Assembly (NCBI RefSeq): GCF_014195535.1 | Contig: NZ_JACIBY010000009.1 | Span: 197,224-261,223 of the forward strand | Length of the DNA: 64,000 nt | Source: Runella defluvii | Lineage (GTDB): Bacteria > Bacteroidota > Bacteroidia > Cytophagales > Spirosomataceae | Reading direction: 5' to 3' | Shown: positions 43,568 to 52,654 of the stretch, one piece after another | How the letters are laid out: each line of letters begins with the position of its first letter | Position numbering within the stretch: the stretch's first letter is position 1 | The notes under the pieces: generated by a model | Told to the model about the DNA's origin: nothing | Database searches by the model: none | What the model saw: the letters and a program-made list of their open reading frames with translations, nothing else | Made by a program: the position numbers and the translations under genes

Positions 43568-44473
43568 TCAAACAACTTGTGCACTTCGGAAGGCTTTAGG
43601 GGTAAGCTGCGTGTGTTTTTTGAAAAAATTGATAAAATGAGGTGATTCTTCAAAGCCAAGGCAAGTACTTATTTCCGCAATTTGCCAGTCGGTATGTTTC
43701 AACAGTGCTTTTGCTTCTTGGGCAATACGTTCTGCAATCACCTGCGATGTGGTTTTGCCCGTAATATCTTTCAACGCACGGTTTAAATGATTGACATGAA
43801 CGGCCAATTGATCGGCAAAATCCGTAGGTGAACGAAATTTCATTTGTTGAAAAGGAGACTCAATCGGAAACTGACGCTCCAACAATTCCATAAATACGGA
43901 TGAAATACGCGTAGCCGCATTTTGGTGGTTAGACAGAACTGTTGCGGGCTGCATTCGCTGTGCCAAATGAATCAATTCAAGCACTAAAGCACGGATAGCA
44001 TCATATTTATAGAGATAGTCCGACTCAATTTCTCTACAAATTTTTAGATAAATTGTTTTTATCGGCTCTAAATCTTCGTCTTCTATCAAAAATACAGGGT
44101 TTCCACCAGGTTTAAAAACAGGGTATTCTTTGATATTTCCGAATTGGTTAAAAAACGCTTCGGTGAAAATGCAGAAATAGCCCGACTGCTCCTCCTGTAG
44201 ATATTCCCAGTTATAGGGGATTTGTGGATTAGAAAAAATCAATGCCTGTTTGTCAATATCAATGGTTTTATCGGCATAATGCGCCCTGTTTTTTCCAATA
44301 ATTAAGCTTATTTTGAAAAAATCTTTCCGACTATACGGGATACATTGCGCGTATTTTGCCACAAAGTCTTCCAGTCTGAAAACATTAAAATGCCCCATCT
44401 CTTTCCCCAAATTTTGAGGCATCCAGTTCAGTTTGAGCTTATAAAAATCCTCGATTGTTTCGGTTCTGTTCAT
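43568..44473 (-). CDS. AraC-family transcriptional regulator, cassette 2
   Basis: 301 residues, a clear paralog of the regulator at 34316-35221 along its whole length: KEMGHFNVFRLEDFVAK, FFKISLIIGKNRAHYADKTI, SGYFCIFTEAFF, ELLERQFPIESP, and the AraC domain (FADQLAVHVNHLNRALKDIT, WQIAEISTCLGFEESPHFIN, then FFKKHTQLTPKAFR). It also precedes an SDR gene in the same orientation. It probably controls that SDR; the signal is unknown. Confidence 0.9.
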   Translation of the reverse strand: MNRTETIEDFYKLKLNWMPQNLGKEMGHFNVFRLEDFVAKYAQCIPYSRKDFFKISLIIGKNRAHYADKTIDIDKQALIFSNPQIPYNWEYLQEEQSGYFCIFTEAFFNQFGNIKEYPVFKPGGNPVFLIEDEDLEPIKTIYLKICREIESDYLYKYDAIRALVLELIHLAQRMQPATVLSNHQNAATRISSVFMELLERQFPIESPFQQMKFRSPTDFADQLAVHVNHLNRALKDITGKTTSQVIAERIAQEAKALLKHTDWQIAEISTCLGFEESPHFINFFKKHTQLTPKAFRSAQVV

Positions 44474-44591
44474 CCAGCAAAATTACAAAAATCAAACAAA
44501 AAAATGGGCTTTTCAAGAAAGCACTTTTGGACTTTTCAGAAAAGCGAGGCATGATTCTTATTCAGACCTTTGTGACACAAACTGAATAAAA

Positions 44592-45629
44592 ATGAAAACC
44601 AAAGAAACAGTATTAGTCACAGGAGGAACAGGTTTTGTAGGAAGACAACTTATCCTCCAACTTTTGCAAAAAGGGTATCAGGTTAGAACCACCATTCGTA
44701 ACCTTGCCAACCAAGAAAGTATCATCACTACTCTAAAATCTCACGGAATTGAGTCCTTTGAAAGCCTCTCATTTGTTCAGGCAGAACTGACCAAAGATGA
44801 CCATTGGGCGCAAGTAATGAACGGCTGCAAGTATGTCTTGAGCGTGGCTTCACCCGTTTTTTTTGACGTTCCCCAAAACGAAGAAGAGGCCATTCGCCCT
44901 GCCGTGGAAGGAATTCTTCGGGTGTTGAAATTTGCAAAAAAAGCAGGGGTACAACGAGTCATCATGACGTCTAATTTTGGAGCAGTTGGATTTAGCCATG
45001 TTGATAAAACTACCCAAACCACCGAAGAAGACTGGACCGACGTTCACCTCAAGGGCTTGTCGGTTTACGAAAAATCAAAAACGCTGGCCGAAAAGGCCGC
45101 TTGGGATTTTATAGCAAGCAAAGGGGGTAATTTAGAATTTGCAACCATCAATCCCGTAGCGATTTTAGGGCCATCGCTCGACGCTCATTTTTCGGGAAGC
45201 TTCCATTTGCTCGAAAACCTTTTGAATGGCTCGATGAAAGTCGTCCCTAACATTCCCCTCAACGTAGTCGATGTTCGCGACGTTGCCGATTTGCATATCC
45301 GTGCCATGACCCACCCACTTGCAAACGGGCACCGCTTTATCGCCTCTGCCGACGGGCAAATTTCCATACCTGCCATTGCGACATTGTTGAAAAAACACCT
45401 TCCCGCAGTTTCTCAAAAAGTTTCTACCAAAAAACTTCCAGATTGGTTACTTTCTTTTGCATCTTTATTCAATACCAAAGCAAAAGAAGGGGCAATGCTA
45501 CGAAACGTGAATCGTAATGTTAGCAATCAAAAAGCCAAAACTTTATTGGGCTGGACACCCATTGCCACCCAAGAACAGACTATTTTGACAGCGGCAGAAA
45601 GTATGGTTCAATACCGAAAATTCCCATGA
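44592..45629 (+). CDS. NAD(P)-dependent epimerase/aldehyde reductase (extended SDR)
   Basis: 345 residues. Cofactor motif TGGTGFVGRQLILQLLQKGY (11-30), MTSNFGAVGFSH with the active Ser/Thr near 130, catalytic Tyr and Lys in SVYEKSKTLAEKAAWDF near 158, and ATINPVAILGPSL. This is the dihydroflavonol-reductase/aldehyde-reductase-like branch of extended SDRs. The stop overlaps the next start by 4 bp (ATGA), so it is translationally coupled to an AraC regulator. Divergent from the cassette 2 regulator. Confidence 0.9.
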   Translation: MKTKETVLVTGGTGFVGRQLILQLLQKGYQVRTTIRNLANQESIITTLKSHGIESFESLSFVQAELTKDDHWAQVMNGCKYVLSVASPVFFDVPQNEEEAIRPAVEGILRVLKFAKKAGVQRVIMTSNFGAVGFSHVDKTTQTTEEDWTDVHLKGLSVYEKSKTLAEKAAWDFIASKGGNLEFATINPVAILGPSLDAHFSGSFHLLENLLNGSMKVVPNIPLNVVDVRDVADLHIRAMTHPLANGHRFIASADGQISIPAIATLLKKHLPAVSQKVSTKKLPDWLLSFASLFNTKAKEGAMLRNVNRNVSNQKAKTLLGWTPIATQEQTILTAAESMVQYRKFP

Positions 45630-46411
45630 GAGCAATTACCAAAGATAAAAAGTCGGCGATACTACGAGAACAATTTATCCCTGACCACGTTTTTTTTTAC
45701 ATCCAAAAAGGAGGGATACGTTTTTTTGATGGCGACCAAAACTACCCCTTCCACGAAGGCCAATGTGGCATTGCCCTTAAAAATCGTTTGGCAAAGTTTA
45801 GTTTACTTGATTCAATCGACGAGTTTGAGCCCATCATCATCTGTTTTGAAGAGGCATTTTTAAAAGATTTTTTGCAAAAACACCCACGTGCCATCGCGGC
45901 AAATCCATCCAAAAATGCGTTTATCAACGTTGCTCCAACGATGTTGATTGATGAATTCATCCGTTCGTTGAAGCCTTATCATAAAGATGTGATGGAACTC
46001 GACGAGGCGTTTGAAGCGCTCAAACACGAAGAGCTCTTGCTCATTCTGCTTCGAAATCAGCCTGAACTTGCCAATCTTCTTTTTGATTTTGGAATTCCTG
46101 AAAAAATCAATTTGGAAGCTTTTATGAACCGAAATTTCACGTTTAATGTCAGCCTCCAACGCTTTTCGTACATGACAGGAAGAAGTTTATCGGCTTTTAA
46201 GAGAGATTTTAAGGCAATTTTCAACGAAACCCCAAGTCGTTGGTTGGTGCAAAGAAGGCTAGAGGAAGCCTTCTTTTTGTTGCAAAAGAAAAATCGGAAA
46301 CCCTCCGAAATTTATTTAGAACTGGGTTTTGAAACTTTAGCTCATTTTTCAACCAGTTTTAAAAAACGATTTGGTCTAAACCCCACAGCTTTGATTGAAA
46401 AGAATACCTAA
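45626..46411 (+). CDS. AraC-family transcriptional regulator
   Basis: 261 residues, overlapping the reductase gene by 4 bp. The N-terminal half is a cupin-like region (HVFFYIQKGGIRFFDGDQNY, YPFHEGQCGIALKNRLAKF). The C-terminal AraC domain has FNVSLQRFSYMTGRSLSAFK and RKPSEIYLELGFETLAHFST, then SFKKRFGLNPTAL. The first helix-turn-helix follows the FxxSLQRFAxLTGRSLxxFKR pattern of a common Bacteroidota subgroup. The coupled reductase is the probable target operon. Confidence 0.88.
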   Translation: MRAITKDKKSAILREQFIPDHVFFYIQKGGIRFFDGDQNYPFHEGQCGIALKNRLAKFSLLDSIDEFEPIIICFEEAFLKDFLQKHPRAIAANPSKNAFINVAPTMLIDEFIRSLKPYHKDVMELDEAFEALKHEELLLILLRNQPELANLLFDFGIPEKINLEAFMNRNFTFNVSLQRFSYMTGRSLSAFKRDFKAIFNETPSRWLVQRRLEEAFFLLQKKNRKPSEIYLELGFETLAHFSTSFKKRFGLNPTALIEKNT

Positions 46412-46584
46412 AGTACCCCCGTTTTATCAGCAGGTTAAACGCAATTAAAACTTATTAGCACTGAGTTGAGGTATCTTCATTCCTGCACCCCTTGTTTTAT
46501 CCCATTTTTGGGGCATTTCAAACCACTTTTTACTTCACGAGAGATGTATGCGCTAAACTTGCGTTTCAAAACTTTAACACTCTC

Positions 46585-47418
46585 ATGATAAAATCCCCCT
46601 ATTTCTGGCTAGCCGCACTTATGGTCGCTATCATTCCCTGCTTCATAATCGACATTGTACACCACTACCTTGATTGGAAAAAAGAAGTAAGAGAAGAACT
46701 TATCATTGTTGTACAAAACCTATATACTTTCACCAAAGACCAAAAAGCTAACATCTTAGACCGAGTGTTTGTGCGAAACCAAGCTTTAATGTTTCTTATG
46801 TATGTCAAAAGCTTTGCTATTCTGCTTTTCGTGGTAGGGAGTAGTTATTTTTTCTGGCGTTATCAAAAACAAACAAAACCCAAAGTCTGGCAACCTTTGC
46901 TTTATACGATTGGAATGGTGGCTTGTTTTTTATCAATAAAAATTTTCGCACTAAATAGAGTCGATTCCATTGAAAATGTGAATCTTATCTCGATCAACCC
47001 AAATACTTCTTCGTTTGAAGAGATTTATAACACGCATTTTAAAGGTAGTGTTGTGGATGTGGATTTTTGGGGTACTACTTGCGGCCCTTGCCTACAAGAA
47101 TTTAGGAATTTTACCAAGCCTCTCAAGGAGAAATATCGCACAAGAAAGGACATTAAATACCTTTACGTAGCACAAGGAAATGAATACCTCTGGCGTGAGC
47201 AAATCAAAAAATACAATGTAGAGGGAAATCATATTTTTATTAGTGAAGACCAATATGCCAAACTCTATCGGCAATCTACCAAAGATAGTACAATACTGAT
47301 GCCGCGCTATTTAATCATCGACAAAAAAGGAAAATTAGTAGAATCAAACGCCAAAAGACCCAGCGACCGTGATAGTTTGTATGTTCAATTAGAAAAATAT
47401 TTATTTGAAATCTACTAA
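46585..47418 (+). CDS. Membrane-anchored thioredoxin-like protein
   Basis: 277 residues from the ATG at 46585 (MIKSPYFWLAALMVAIIPCF). Three membrane helices occupy about 8-26, 75-95 and 105-122. The periplasmic C-terminal half is a TlpA/ResA-like thioredoxin fold: VVDVDFWGTTCGPCLQEFRN with the CGPC redox pair, KYLYVAQGNEYLWREQIKKY and MPRYLIIDKKGKLVES with the cis-Pro. It probably reduces or exchanges disulfides outside the cytoplasm. The partner reductase is not visible here. A DUF805 relic starts right at its 3' end. Confidence 0.85.
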   Translation: MIKSPYFWLAALMVAIIPCFIIDIVHHYLDWKKEVREELIIVVQNLYTFTKDQKANILDRVFVRNQALMFLMYVKSFAILLFVVGSSYFFWRYQKQTKPKVWQPLLYTIGMVACFLSIKIFALNRVDSIENVNLISINPNTSSFEEIYNTHFKGSVVDVDFWGTTCGPCLQEFRNFTKPLKEKYRTRKDIKYLYVAQGNEYLWREQIKKYNVEGNHIFISEDQYAKLYRQSTKDSTILMPRYLIIDKKGKLVESNAKRPSDRDSLYVQLEKYLFEIY

Positions 47419-47439
47419 ATCATCCTGCTTCAGCTGGTA

Positions 47440-47460
47440 TTAATGGTAGCTTTTGAACAT
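47440..47460 (-). pseudogene. Relic of a second DUF805 gene (only first and last codons left)
   Basis: The minus strand reads M-F-K-S-Y-H-stop. The intact gene at 42206-42502 begins M-F and ends K-S-R-H-stop, and flanking DNA on both sides matches: 47418-47439 with 42187-42206, and 47454-47487 with 42495-42533. An in-frame deletion has removed about 90 codons. With its flanks it occupies nearly all of the gap 47419-47487. Confidence 0.7.
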
Positions 47461-47487
47461 CTTCATTTTGAGTAAATCCCAATGACT

Positions 47488-48921
47488 TTACTCCACCACA
47501 ACATTTTTTGTACTTGAGACAACTTTTTGATAAGGATTTGCCATGAATTGGTTTAAAATACCATTGCCAAATCCCGCCACGTGGGTTCTGTCAAGTACGG
47601 TTATGGCTTGGGCATTGGGCATCGTTCGTTTGATGGTCTGGCTATAGTGCGGACGAGTCCAAATATCTAAAGCTCCTTGTGATACCAAGGTGGGAATCGT
47701 GGAATATACAGGTTCTTTTATATAGTTAGCTACAGGTTTTACTTTCCAACAATTGCAGGTTTGGTGAGTCGGAGAATTGAAGGGGTATTGTGCCAACCAA
47801 GGTAAAATCTCATCTTGTTTTTTGACCAGTAATGGGTCAGAGTGAGCGATTTGCCCAGAACAATAAAGGGACAATCTCATCCCATACGAAATGCCGTTAT
47901 CACCCCTGAATTTACTGTTCAACACTTTGGTAATATGTACTTGGTGTTTTCCGGTTACAAGGTCATCAATAGTCTGTGGGACTGTGGAGACCCATCTGTT
48001 ATTCATAATAAAAAACACCGCATCCAACAGCTCATTTTTGCCATATTCTACGTCTATACTATCTTTTTGCTCAGTATCATAGTATTTTATAACGAATCGT
48101 TTCCCCGAAATTTTGATAAAGTAATTTTGAAAACGTGATTTCAAATGGGGGAATTTTGTATTCAGAACTGTATCTGCCGCTACATTATTAAAAAGTTGCT
48201 CTAAGGCTTCATTGTGATTAAAAAGGGCGTGTTCTTCATAATTGACATAGCTTGGCAAAGGTGAATTGAGCAGCAACGCTTTTATACCCTTGGGGTGATT
48301 TCGAGCTACGTTGAGCATCAAACCGCCACTATACGAAATACCGAGGAGTATCATCGAATCAATGTTAAGCACTTTTCTTAAATCAGCAATATCCGCCGCC
48401 GATTCTACCTCATTATAGGCTGACAAATCAATTCCGTTTTTAATGAATTTCTCACGACACTTTGTTATGGCTATCATTTTTAAACTATCCGAACTTACAT
48501 TTTTTCGGTATGCTTCACGAGTAGCTTCGTTAATGCCCTCACAATCAAGGCAAGGCTGTGTGTTTTTTGTACCTCGCTGGTCAAAAAGTACAACGCCGCC
48601 GTAGGCAAAATAATCAGCATTATACTTCAGACTATCGCCTGCGTTGATAGTGGCATAACCCGGTCCACCAGCGGTATGGAGTAAAATGTTTTTTGTAGAA
48701 TCTTGGAGGGGTTGCCAAGCAAATAAAAATGAAATTTTAACTTGATTACCTTTGGGTTTTGCCCGGTTTTCGGGTACAACCAAGTAGCCACAACGGGTTT
48801 TGAGGCGGGAGTCCACTTTCATTAAACAAGGACAAGGTTCAATGACGGGTTTGTAATTCTGAGAGTAGGCGAGCGTTGAAAGCTCTCCTAATAAAATGAG
48901 GGGAAGCCATAAATTTTTCAT
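47488..48921 (-). CDS. Secreted alpha/beta hydrolase, TAP/prolyl-aminopeptidase-like (peptidase S33 type)
   Basis: 477 residues with a signal peptide (MKNLWLPLILLGELSTLAYS). N-terminal CGYLVVPENRAKPKGNQVKI and NILLHTAGGPGYATINAGDS are typical of TAP-like hydrolases, as are VLFDQRGTKNTQPCLDC and the C-terminal lid (PTLVSQGALDIWTRPHYSQT, VLDRTHVAGFGNGI with the catalytic His). The nucleophile region reads MILLGISYSGGLML; here the residue two after the serine is Ser, not the Gly of GxSxG, which is odd for the family. Likely cleaves small peptides or esters in the periplasm; activity uncertain. Confidence 0.85.
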   Translation of the reverse strand: MKNLWLPLILLGELSTLAYSQNYKPVIEPCPCLMKVDSRLKTRCGYLVVPENRAKPKGNQVKISFLFAWQPLQDSTKNILLHTAGGPGYATINAGDSLKYNADYFAYGGVVLFDQRGTKNTQPCLDCEGINEATREAYRKNVSSDSLKMIAITKCREKFIKNGIDLSAYNEVESAADIADLRKVLNIDSMILLGISYSGGLMLNVARNHPKGIKALLLNSPLPSYVNYEEHALFNHNEALEQLFNNVAADTVLNTKFPHLKSRFQNYFIKISGKRFVIKYYDTEQKDSIDVEYGKNELLDAVFFIMNNRWVSTVPQTIDDLVTGKHQVHITKVLNSKFRGDNGISYGMRLSLYCSGQIAHSDPLLVKKQDEILPWLAQYPFNSPTHQTCNCWKVKPVANYIKEPVYSTIPTLVSQGALDIWTRPHYSQTIKRTMPNAQAITVLDRTHVAGFGNGILNQFMANPYQKVVSSTKNVVVE

Positions 48922-48977
48922 GCCCCAAAGTTCTGAAAACGACAGAGTGCCTTAAAGTAAAAATCAGACATTTTACT

Positions 48978-49787
48978 TTAAATCCCATACAAACTTAGCT
49001 TTTGACCCGTAAAAACCTGAATTTCTTTTGAAAAATGTCCCCAATCGTAATAACCATAGGCAAAAGGGGAGAAATTGGCTCTGTCGTTTTGATAGCAGGT
49101 AAGGGCCGAACGACAGCGAAGAATACTGAAGAAATAGCGCGGATTTGTACCGATTACCGACTGAAATTGCCGATAAAATGTTTTTTCGGTCAGACAGAGG
49201 GAGGTAGAAATTTGGTGCATTTTGCTACTGAAATCTGATTGAATATACTGTTCAATGCTTTGTTGCAGGGGGGTAAGGTAATAACTTGATTTTTTGTTTT
49301 GATGAAACGTATGCAACAAAATAGCTTCGATCCATTTGACTTTTTCTCCTAAACCCGACATTGCTTTTAGCTTTTGCACTGTATTTTCACCCAAAATATC
49401 ATCCGCCCCAAATTTACCTTCGCCAATTCGTGCTTGGCTATACCCAAATATTCTTTCAAAGCCCAGCGGGTGAAATTTTATGGTAAAGATTCGATCATTA
49501 TAGCGAACAATACGCTCTAACGTTTCACCCCTCAGTACCAAAACATCCCGATTTTTAGCAATGCTGTGATTTGAGTTTAGCCCTTTTAAGTAATATTCTT
49601 CTCCTAAATTTATCCATAATGTAGGTGTAAAACTGGGGAAAAGTTTTACAGAAAATGATTCTGTATCAATATGTCTTTCGACAGACTGCGGAGACGTTTC
49701 TGAATAAAACTCTACGAAATCTGCCAATTCGACACAAGGTCGGGCAAAATCATAGAGCTTCCGTATATTATCAAAAATTTCTATCAT
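48978..49787 (-). CDS. AraC-family transcriptional regulator
   Basis: 269 residues. The N-terminal part has VEFYSETSPQSVERHIDTES and FTIKFHPLGFERIFGYSQAR, as in the DUF6597-type AraC group. The C-terminal domain includes MHQISTSLCLTEKTFYRQFQ and IGTNPRYFFSILRCRSALTC, then a second helix-turn-helix with YGYYDWGHFSKEIQVFTGQK. Divergent from the LytS-type kinase gene at 49954 over 166 bp of AT-rich DNA; regulation of either neighbour is possible. Confidence 0.88.
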   Translation of the reverse strand: MIEIFDNIRKLYDFARPCVELADFVEFYSETSPQSVERHIDTESFSVKLFPSFTPTLWINLGEEYYLKGLNSNHSIAKNRDVLVLRGETLERIVRYNDRIFTIKFHPLGFERIFGYSQARIGEGKFGADDILGENTVQKLKAMSGLGEKVKWIEAILLHTFHQNKKSSYYLTPLQQSIEQYIQSDFSSKMHQISTSLCLTEKTFYRQFQSVIGTNPRYFFSILRCRSALTCYQNDRANFSPFAYGYYDWGHFSKEIQVFTGQKLSLYGI

Positions 49788-49953
49788 GGTTAATCAAAAG
49801 ACTTTGTTCAATAAAAAAGACACATTTTGCCAACTAAAGTGGCATTCAGTAATAAAAATAATTAAAGTTTCGTCAATTATTTTCGACACTACATCAATCT
49901 TTGGGGCATTGGTACGTCATAAACTGTTATTTTTCAGTCTAAAATAGGCGAAA

Positions 49954-51015
49954 ATGCAACATTGGTTTTTCAAATACAAACTTCACCACATTCCCTTTTG
50001 GATTACCAACCATCTGGCTTGGATGATGATTAATGTAGGTAGTTTTGAAGGAGTAATTAATTATCTTTTTAAAGGAGAATTGCCTGTCAAATTCATCGGA
50101 TACATTATTTTTCAAGCAGCGGGAGCTTATTTTATTCTATACTATCTAATCCCGAAGTTTTTGTATGTGGGCAAATATCGTAGCTATATTTTGGCAGTAC
50201 TCCTCACCGTTTTGGTGTGTACGGCATTCATTACGGCAGGTTATTTTTTGAACGCTTATTATTCAAAACTGACATTTTTTGAATTATTTGGCAAACGTCC
50301 CGACCAATGGTTTGTCATTTTTTCTACGGCGGCTTTGCCTTCTACGGTAGGCTCTATGACCTTAGCCATGAGTATAAAATTGGGCAAAAACTGGCTAAAT
50401 GCAGAAAGAAAACGTCTCACCCTTGAAAAAGCCAATCTCGAAACCGAACTGAAGTACCTAAAATCGCAGATTAACCCCCATTTTTTGTTCAATACCATAA
50501 ATTCCATTTTTGTCCTGATTCACAAAAACCCCGATTTAGCCTCTGAGTCGCTGGCATCTTTTTCACAAATGCTTCGTTATCAGCTTTATGAGTGCAACGA
50601 CCAAGAGATTTTGTTAAGCAAAGACCTTCAATTTTTGGAGAACTTTATCGAATTAGAAACCCTGCGTTTGAACGAAAATCAAACCGAATTAGCGTTTGAA
50701 GTAAACCATGAGTCGGCAGCAGGGCATCAGATAGCGCCGTTTATTTTGTTGCCTTTTGTTGAAAATGCCTTTAAACACGTATCGAAGGGAAAAACCCAAC
50801 AAAATTTTATAAAATTGGATTTGAAAGTTGACACCGAAAAAGTACTTCAGTTGCACCTCGAAAACAGTCACAATGCGGAGAAAACAGACGGAAATTCGGG
50901 TATTGGGTTAAAAAATGTCGAACGAAGGCTCAATTTGATATACCCAAATCGACATACCTTAGACATAGAACGAGGAGTGAATTTTTTTAAAGTTACATTA
51001 ACCATCCATCTATAA
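49954..51015 (+). CDS. LytS/YehU-type sensor histidine kinase
   Basis: 353 residues. Four membrane helices lie within residues 12-140 (FWITNHLAWMMINVGSFEGV, IGYIIFQAAGAYFILYYLIP, YILAVLLTVLVCTAFITAGY, STAALPSTVGSMTLAMSI). A coiled linker leads to the His_kinase domain with His176 in QINPHFLFNTINSIFVL, then HATPase_c with LLPFVENAFKHVSKG and NSGIGLKNVERRLNLIYP. It phosphorylates the LytTR regulator encoded directly downstream. The signal is unknown. Confidence 0.93.
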   Translation: MQHWFFKYKLHHIPFWITNHLAWMMINVGSFEGVINYLFKGELPVKFIGYIIFQAAGAYFILYYLIPKFLYVGKYRSYILAVLLTVLVCTAFITAGYFLNAYYSKLTFFELFGKRPDQWFVIFSTAALPSTVGSMTLAMSIKLGKNWLNAERKRLTLEKANLETELKYLKSQINPHFLFNTINSIFVLIHKNPDLASESLASFSQMLRYQLYECNDQEILLSKDLQFLENFIELETLRLNENQTELAFEVNHESAAGHQIAPFILLPFVENAFKHVSKGKTQQNFIKLDLKVDTEKVLQLHLENSHNAEKTDGNSGIGLKNVERRLNLIYPNRHTLDIERGVNFFKVTLTIHL

Positions 51016-51039
51016 AAACTCCCCTTGGAGAAGGCAGCT

Positions 51040-51765
51040 ATGAAATTACGATGCGTTATAGTGGACGACGAACCTTTGGCCAGCGAAGGGCTTATGAAGT
51101 ACGTTGAGGTGGTCGATTACCTAAGCCTTGTAGGTGTGGCAGAAAATCCACTCGAACTCAATAAAATACTTGATAACCAATCCATTGACCTTCTATTTCT
51201 GGATATTCAAATGCCCCACATGACGGGGCTAGATTTTCTAAAAATCAGACAAAACCTTCCGATGGTCATTTTGACAACGGCCTACCCTAACTACGCCTTA
51301 GAAGGATTTCAGTTTGATGTGGTCGATTATTTGCTCAAACCCATCACGTTCAATCGTTTTTTTAAAGCCACCAACAAAGCCAAAGATTTGTACTTTTTAA
51401 AGAATCAGGCGCTTCAAAACTCACCTCAAAACAGCGAACCCGATTATCTGTTTATCAAATGTGAAAGCAAGTACGAGAAAATTTTGGTGGACGAAATTCT
51501 GTTTGTTCAAGCCCTTCAAAACTACGTGATAATTCACACCCTGCGGGGAAAATTTATGACGCTACTTCCCCTAAAAACCGTGGAAGAGTACCTCGACCCA
51601 AGCCAATTTTTACGGGTTCATAAATCATATTTGGTGGCTATTGCCAAAATCGAGCGCATCGAGCCTACCGAGCTTTCTATTCAGAATCAACTCATTCCCA
51701 TCAGCCGCAACCTCCGCGAGCGGGTATTGGAGGTGGTTGTCAAAAACAGGTTGCTGGCCAAGTAG
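51040..51765 (+). CDS. LytTR-family response regulator
   Basis: 241 residues from the ATG at 51040 (MKLRCVIVDDEPLASEGLMK), preferred over a TTG at 51025 because a GGAG precedes it and the family starts at this point. Receiver domain with Asp55 in LLFLDIQMPHMTG, VILTTAYP and LLKPITF; LytTR domain at about 138-238 (ILVDEILFVQALQNYVIIHT, FLRVHKSYLVAIAKIE). Works with the kinase 24 bp upstream. This pair has the usual LytS-LytTR composition, in contrast to the pair at 7035-9763. Confidence 0.93.
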   Translation: MKLRCVIVDDEPLASEGLMKYVEVVDYLSLVGVAENPLELNKILDNQSIDLLFLDIQMPHMTGLDFLKIRQNLPMVILTTAYPNYALEGFQFDVVDYLLKPITFNRFFKATNKAKDLYFLKNQALQNSPQNSEPDYLFIKCESKYEKILVDEILFVQALQNYVIIHTLRGKFMTLLPLKTVEEYLDPSQFLRVHKSYLVAIAKIERIEPTELSIQNQLIPISRNLRERVLEVVVKNRLLAK

Positions 51766-51850
51766 TACGCTTTGCCGTCCAAATAGGCACACCCTAAATT
51801 TTGGTTGTCGTAGTGGAAAATCCTACATTTACCAAAAAAATAAACCCAGC

Positions 51851-52639
51851 ATGAATCGAATTGTTCAACTTTTTCAGAAGAACCCCACCCACAATCTAAA
51901 CGTATATTTTACGGCAGGTTTTCCACAATTAAACGACACCCGCCGTGTGCTAAAAGCCCTCGAAGAAGCAGGAGCGGATTTGGTTGAAATTGGTATGCCC
52001 TATTCTGACCCCGTGGCTGACGGTGAAACCATCCAAAAAAGCAACGAGCAATCGCTTGAAAACGGGATGAGTGTCAAGAAACTATTCGAGCAACTTCGTG
52101 GAATGCGTTCAGAAATAACGCTGCCCGTGTTGCTAATGGGATACATCAACCCCGTTCTCCAATTTGGCATTGAAAATTTTTGCCAGCAATGTGCAGAGGT
52201 AGGCGTCGATGGGCTTATTTTGCCTGATATGCCCGTAGATGAGTACTTAGCCTATTATAAACCTACGTTTGACAAGTACGGCATACTCAATATTTTCTTA
52301 ATTACGCCTCAAACTACCGAAAAACGCATTCGCCAAATCGACGAATCAAGTGAAGGATTTATTTACATGGTATCGTCGGCCAGCGTGACAGGTTCTCAGT
52401 CGGGCGTCAGCCACGACATGGAAGCTTATTTTGCGCGTGTCAATGCCATGAACCTCAAAAACCCGCGCTTAATTGGCTTTGGTATCAAAGACAACGAAAC
52501 CTTCAACAAAGCTTGTGAACACGCAAGTGGCGCCATCATCGGTAGTGCTTTCATTCGGGTTTTGCAAGAAAGCACTGAGCTTGAAAAAGACATCACTTCG
52601 TACGTTCAGGGCGTAAAAGGCGCCTCAGCACTTGTTTAA
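51851..52639 (+). CDS. trpA: Tryptophan synthase alpha subunit
   Basis: 262 residues from the ATG at 51851 (MNRIVQLFQKNPTHNLNVYF); upstream codons belong to the regulator gene's out-of-frame sequence. TrpA hallmarks: YFTAGFPQLNDT, catalytic Glu in GADLVEIGMPYSDPVADGET, VDGLILPDMPVDEYLAYY with the catalytic Asp, FLITPQTTEKRIRQID, and GFIYMVSSASVTGSQSG. It converts indole-glycerol phosphate to indole and glyceraldehyde 3-phosphate with TrpB. No other trp gene is in this window; it is either the end of a dispersed pathway or separated from trpB. Confidence 0.95.
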   Translation: MNRIVQLFQKNPTHNLNVYFTAGFPQLNDTRRVLKALEEAGADLVEIGMPYSDPVADGETIQKSNEQSLENGMSVKKLFEQLRGMRSEITLPVLLMGYINPVLQFGIENFCQQCAEVGVDGLILPDMPVDEYLAYYKPTFDKYGILNIFLITPQTTEKRIRQIDESSEGFIYMVSSASVTGSQSGVSHDMEAYFARVNAMNLKNPRLIGFGIKDNETFNKACEHASGAIIGSAFIRVLQESTELEKDITSYVQGVKGASALV

Positions 52640-52654
52640 CTTCCCAATAAAATC

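Noticed and set aside
51641..51850. N-terminal extension of trpA into the response-regulator gene
   Set aside because: The extension is an out-of-frame reading of the LytTR domain; TrpA homology starts at the ATG at 51851.
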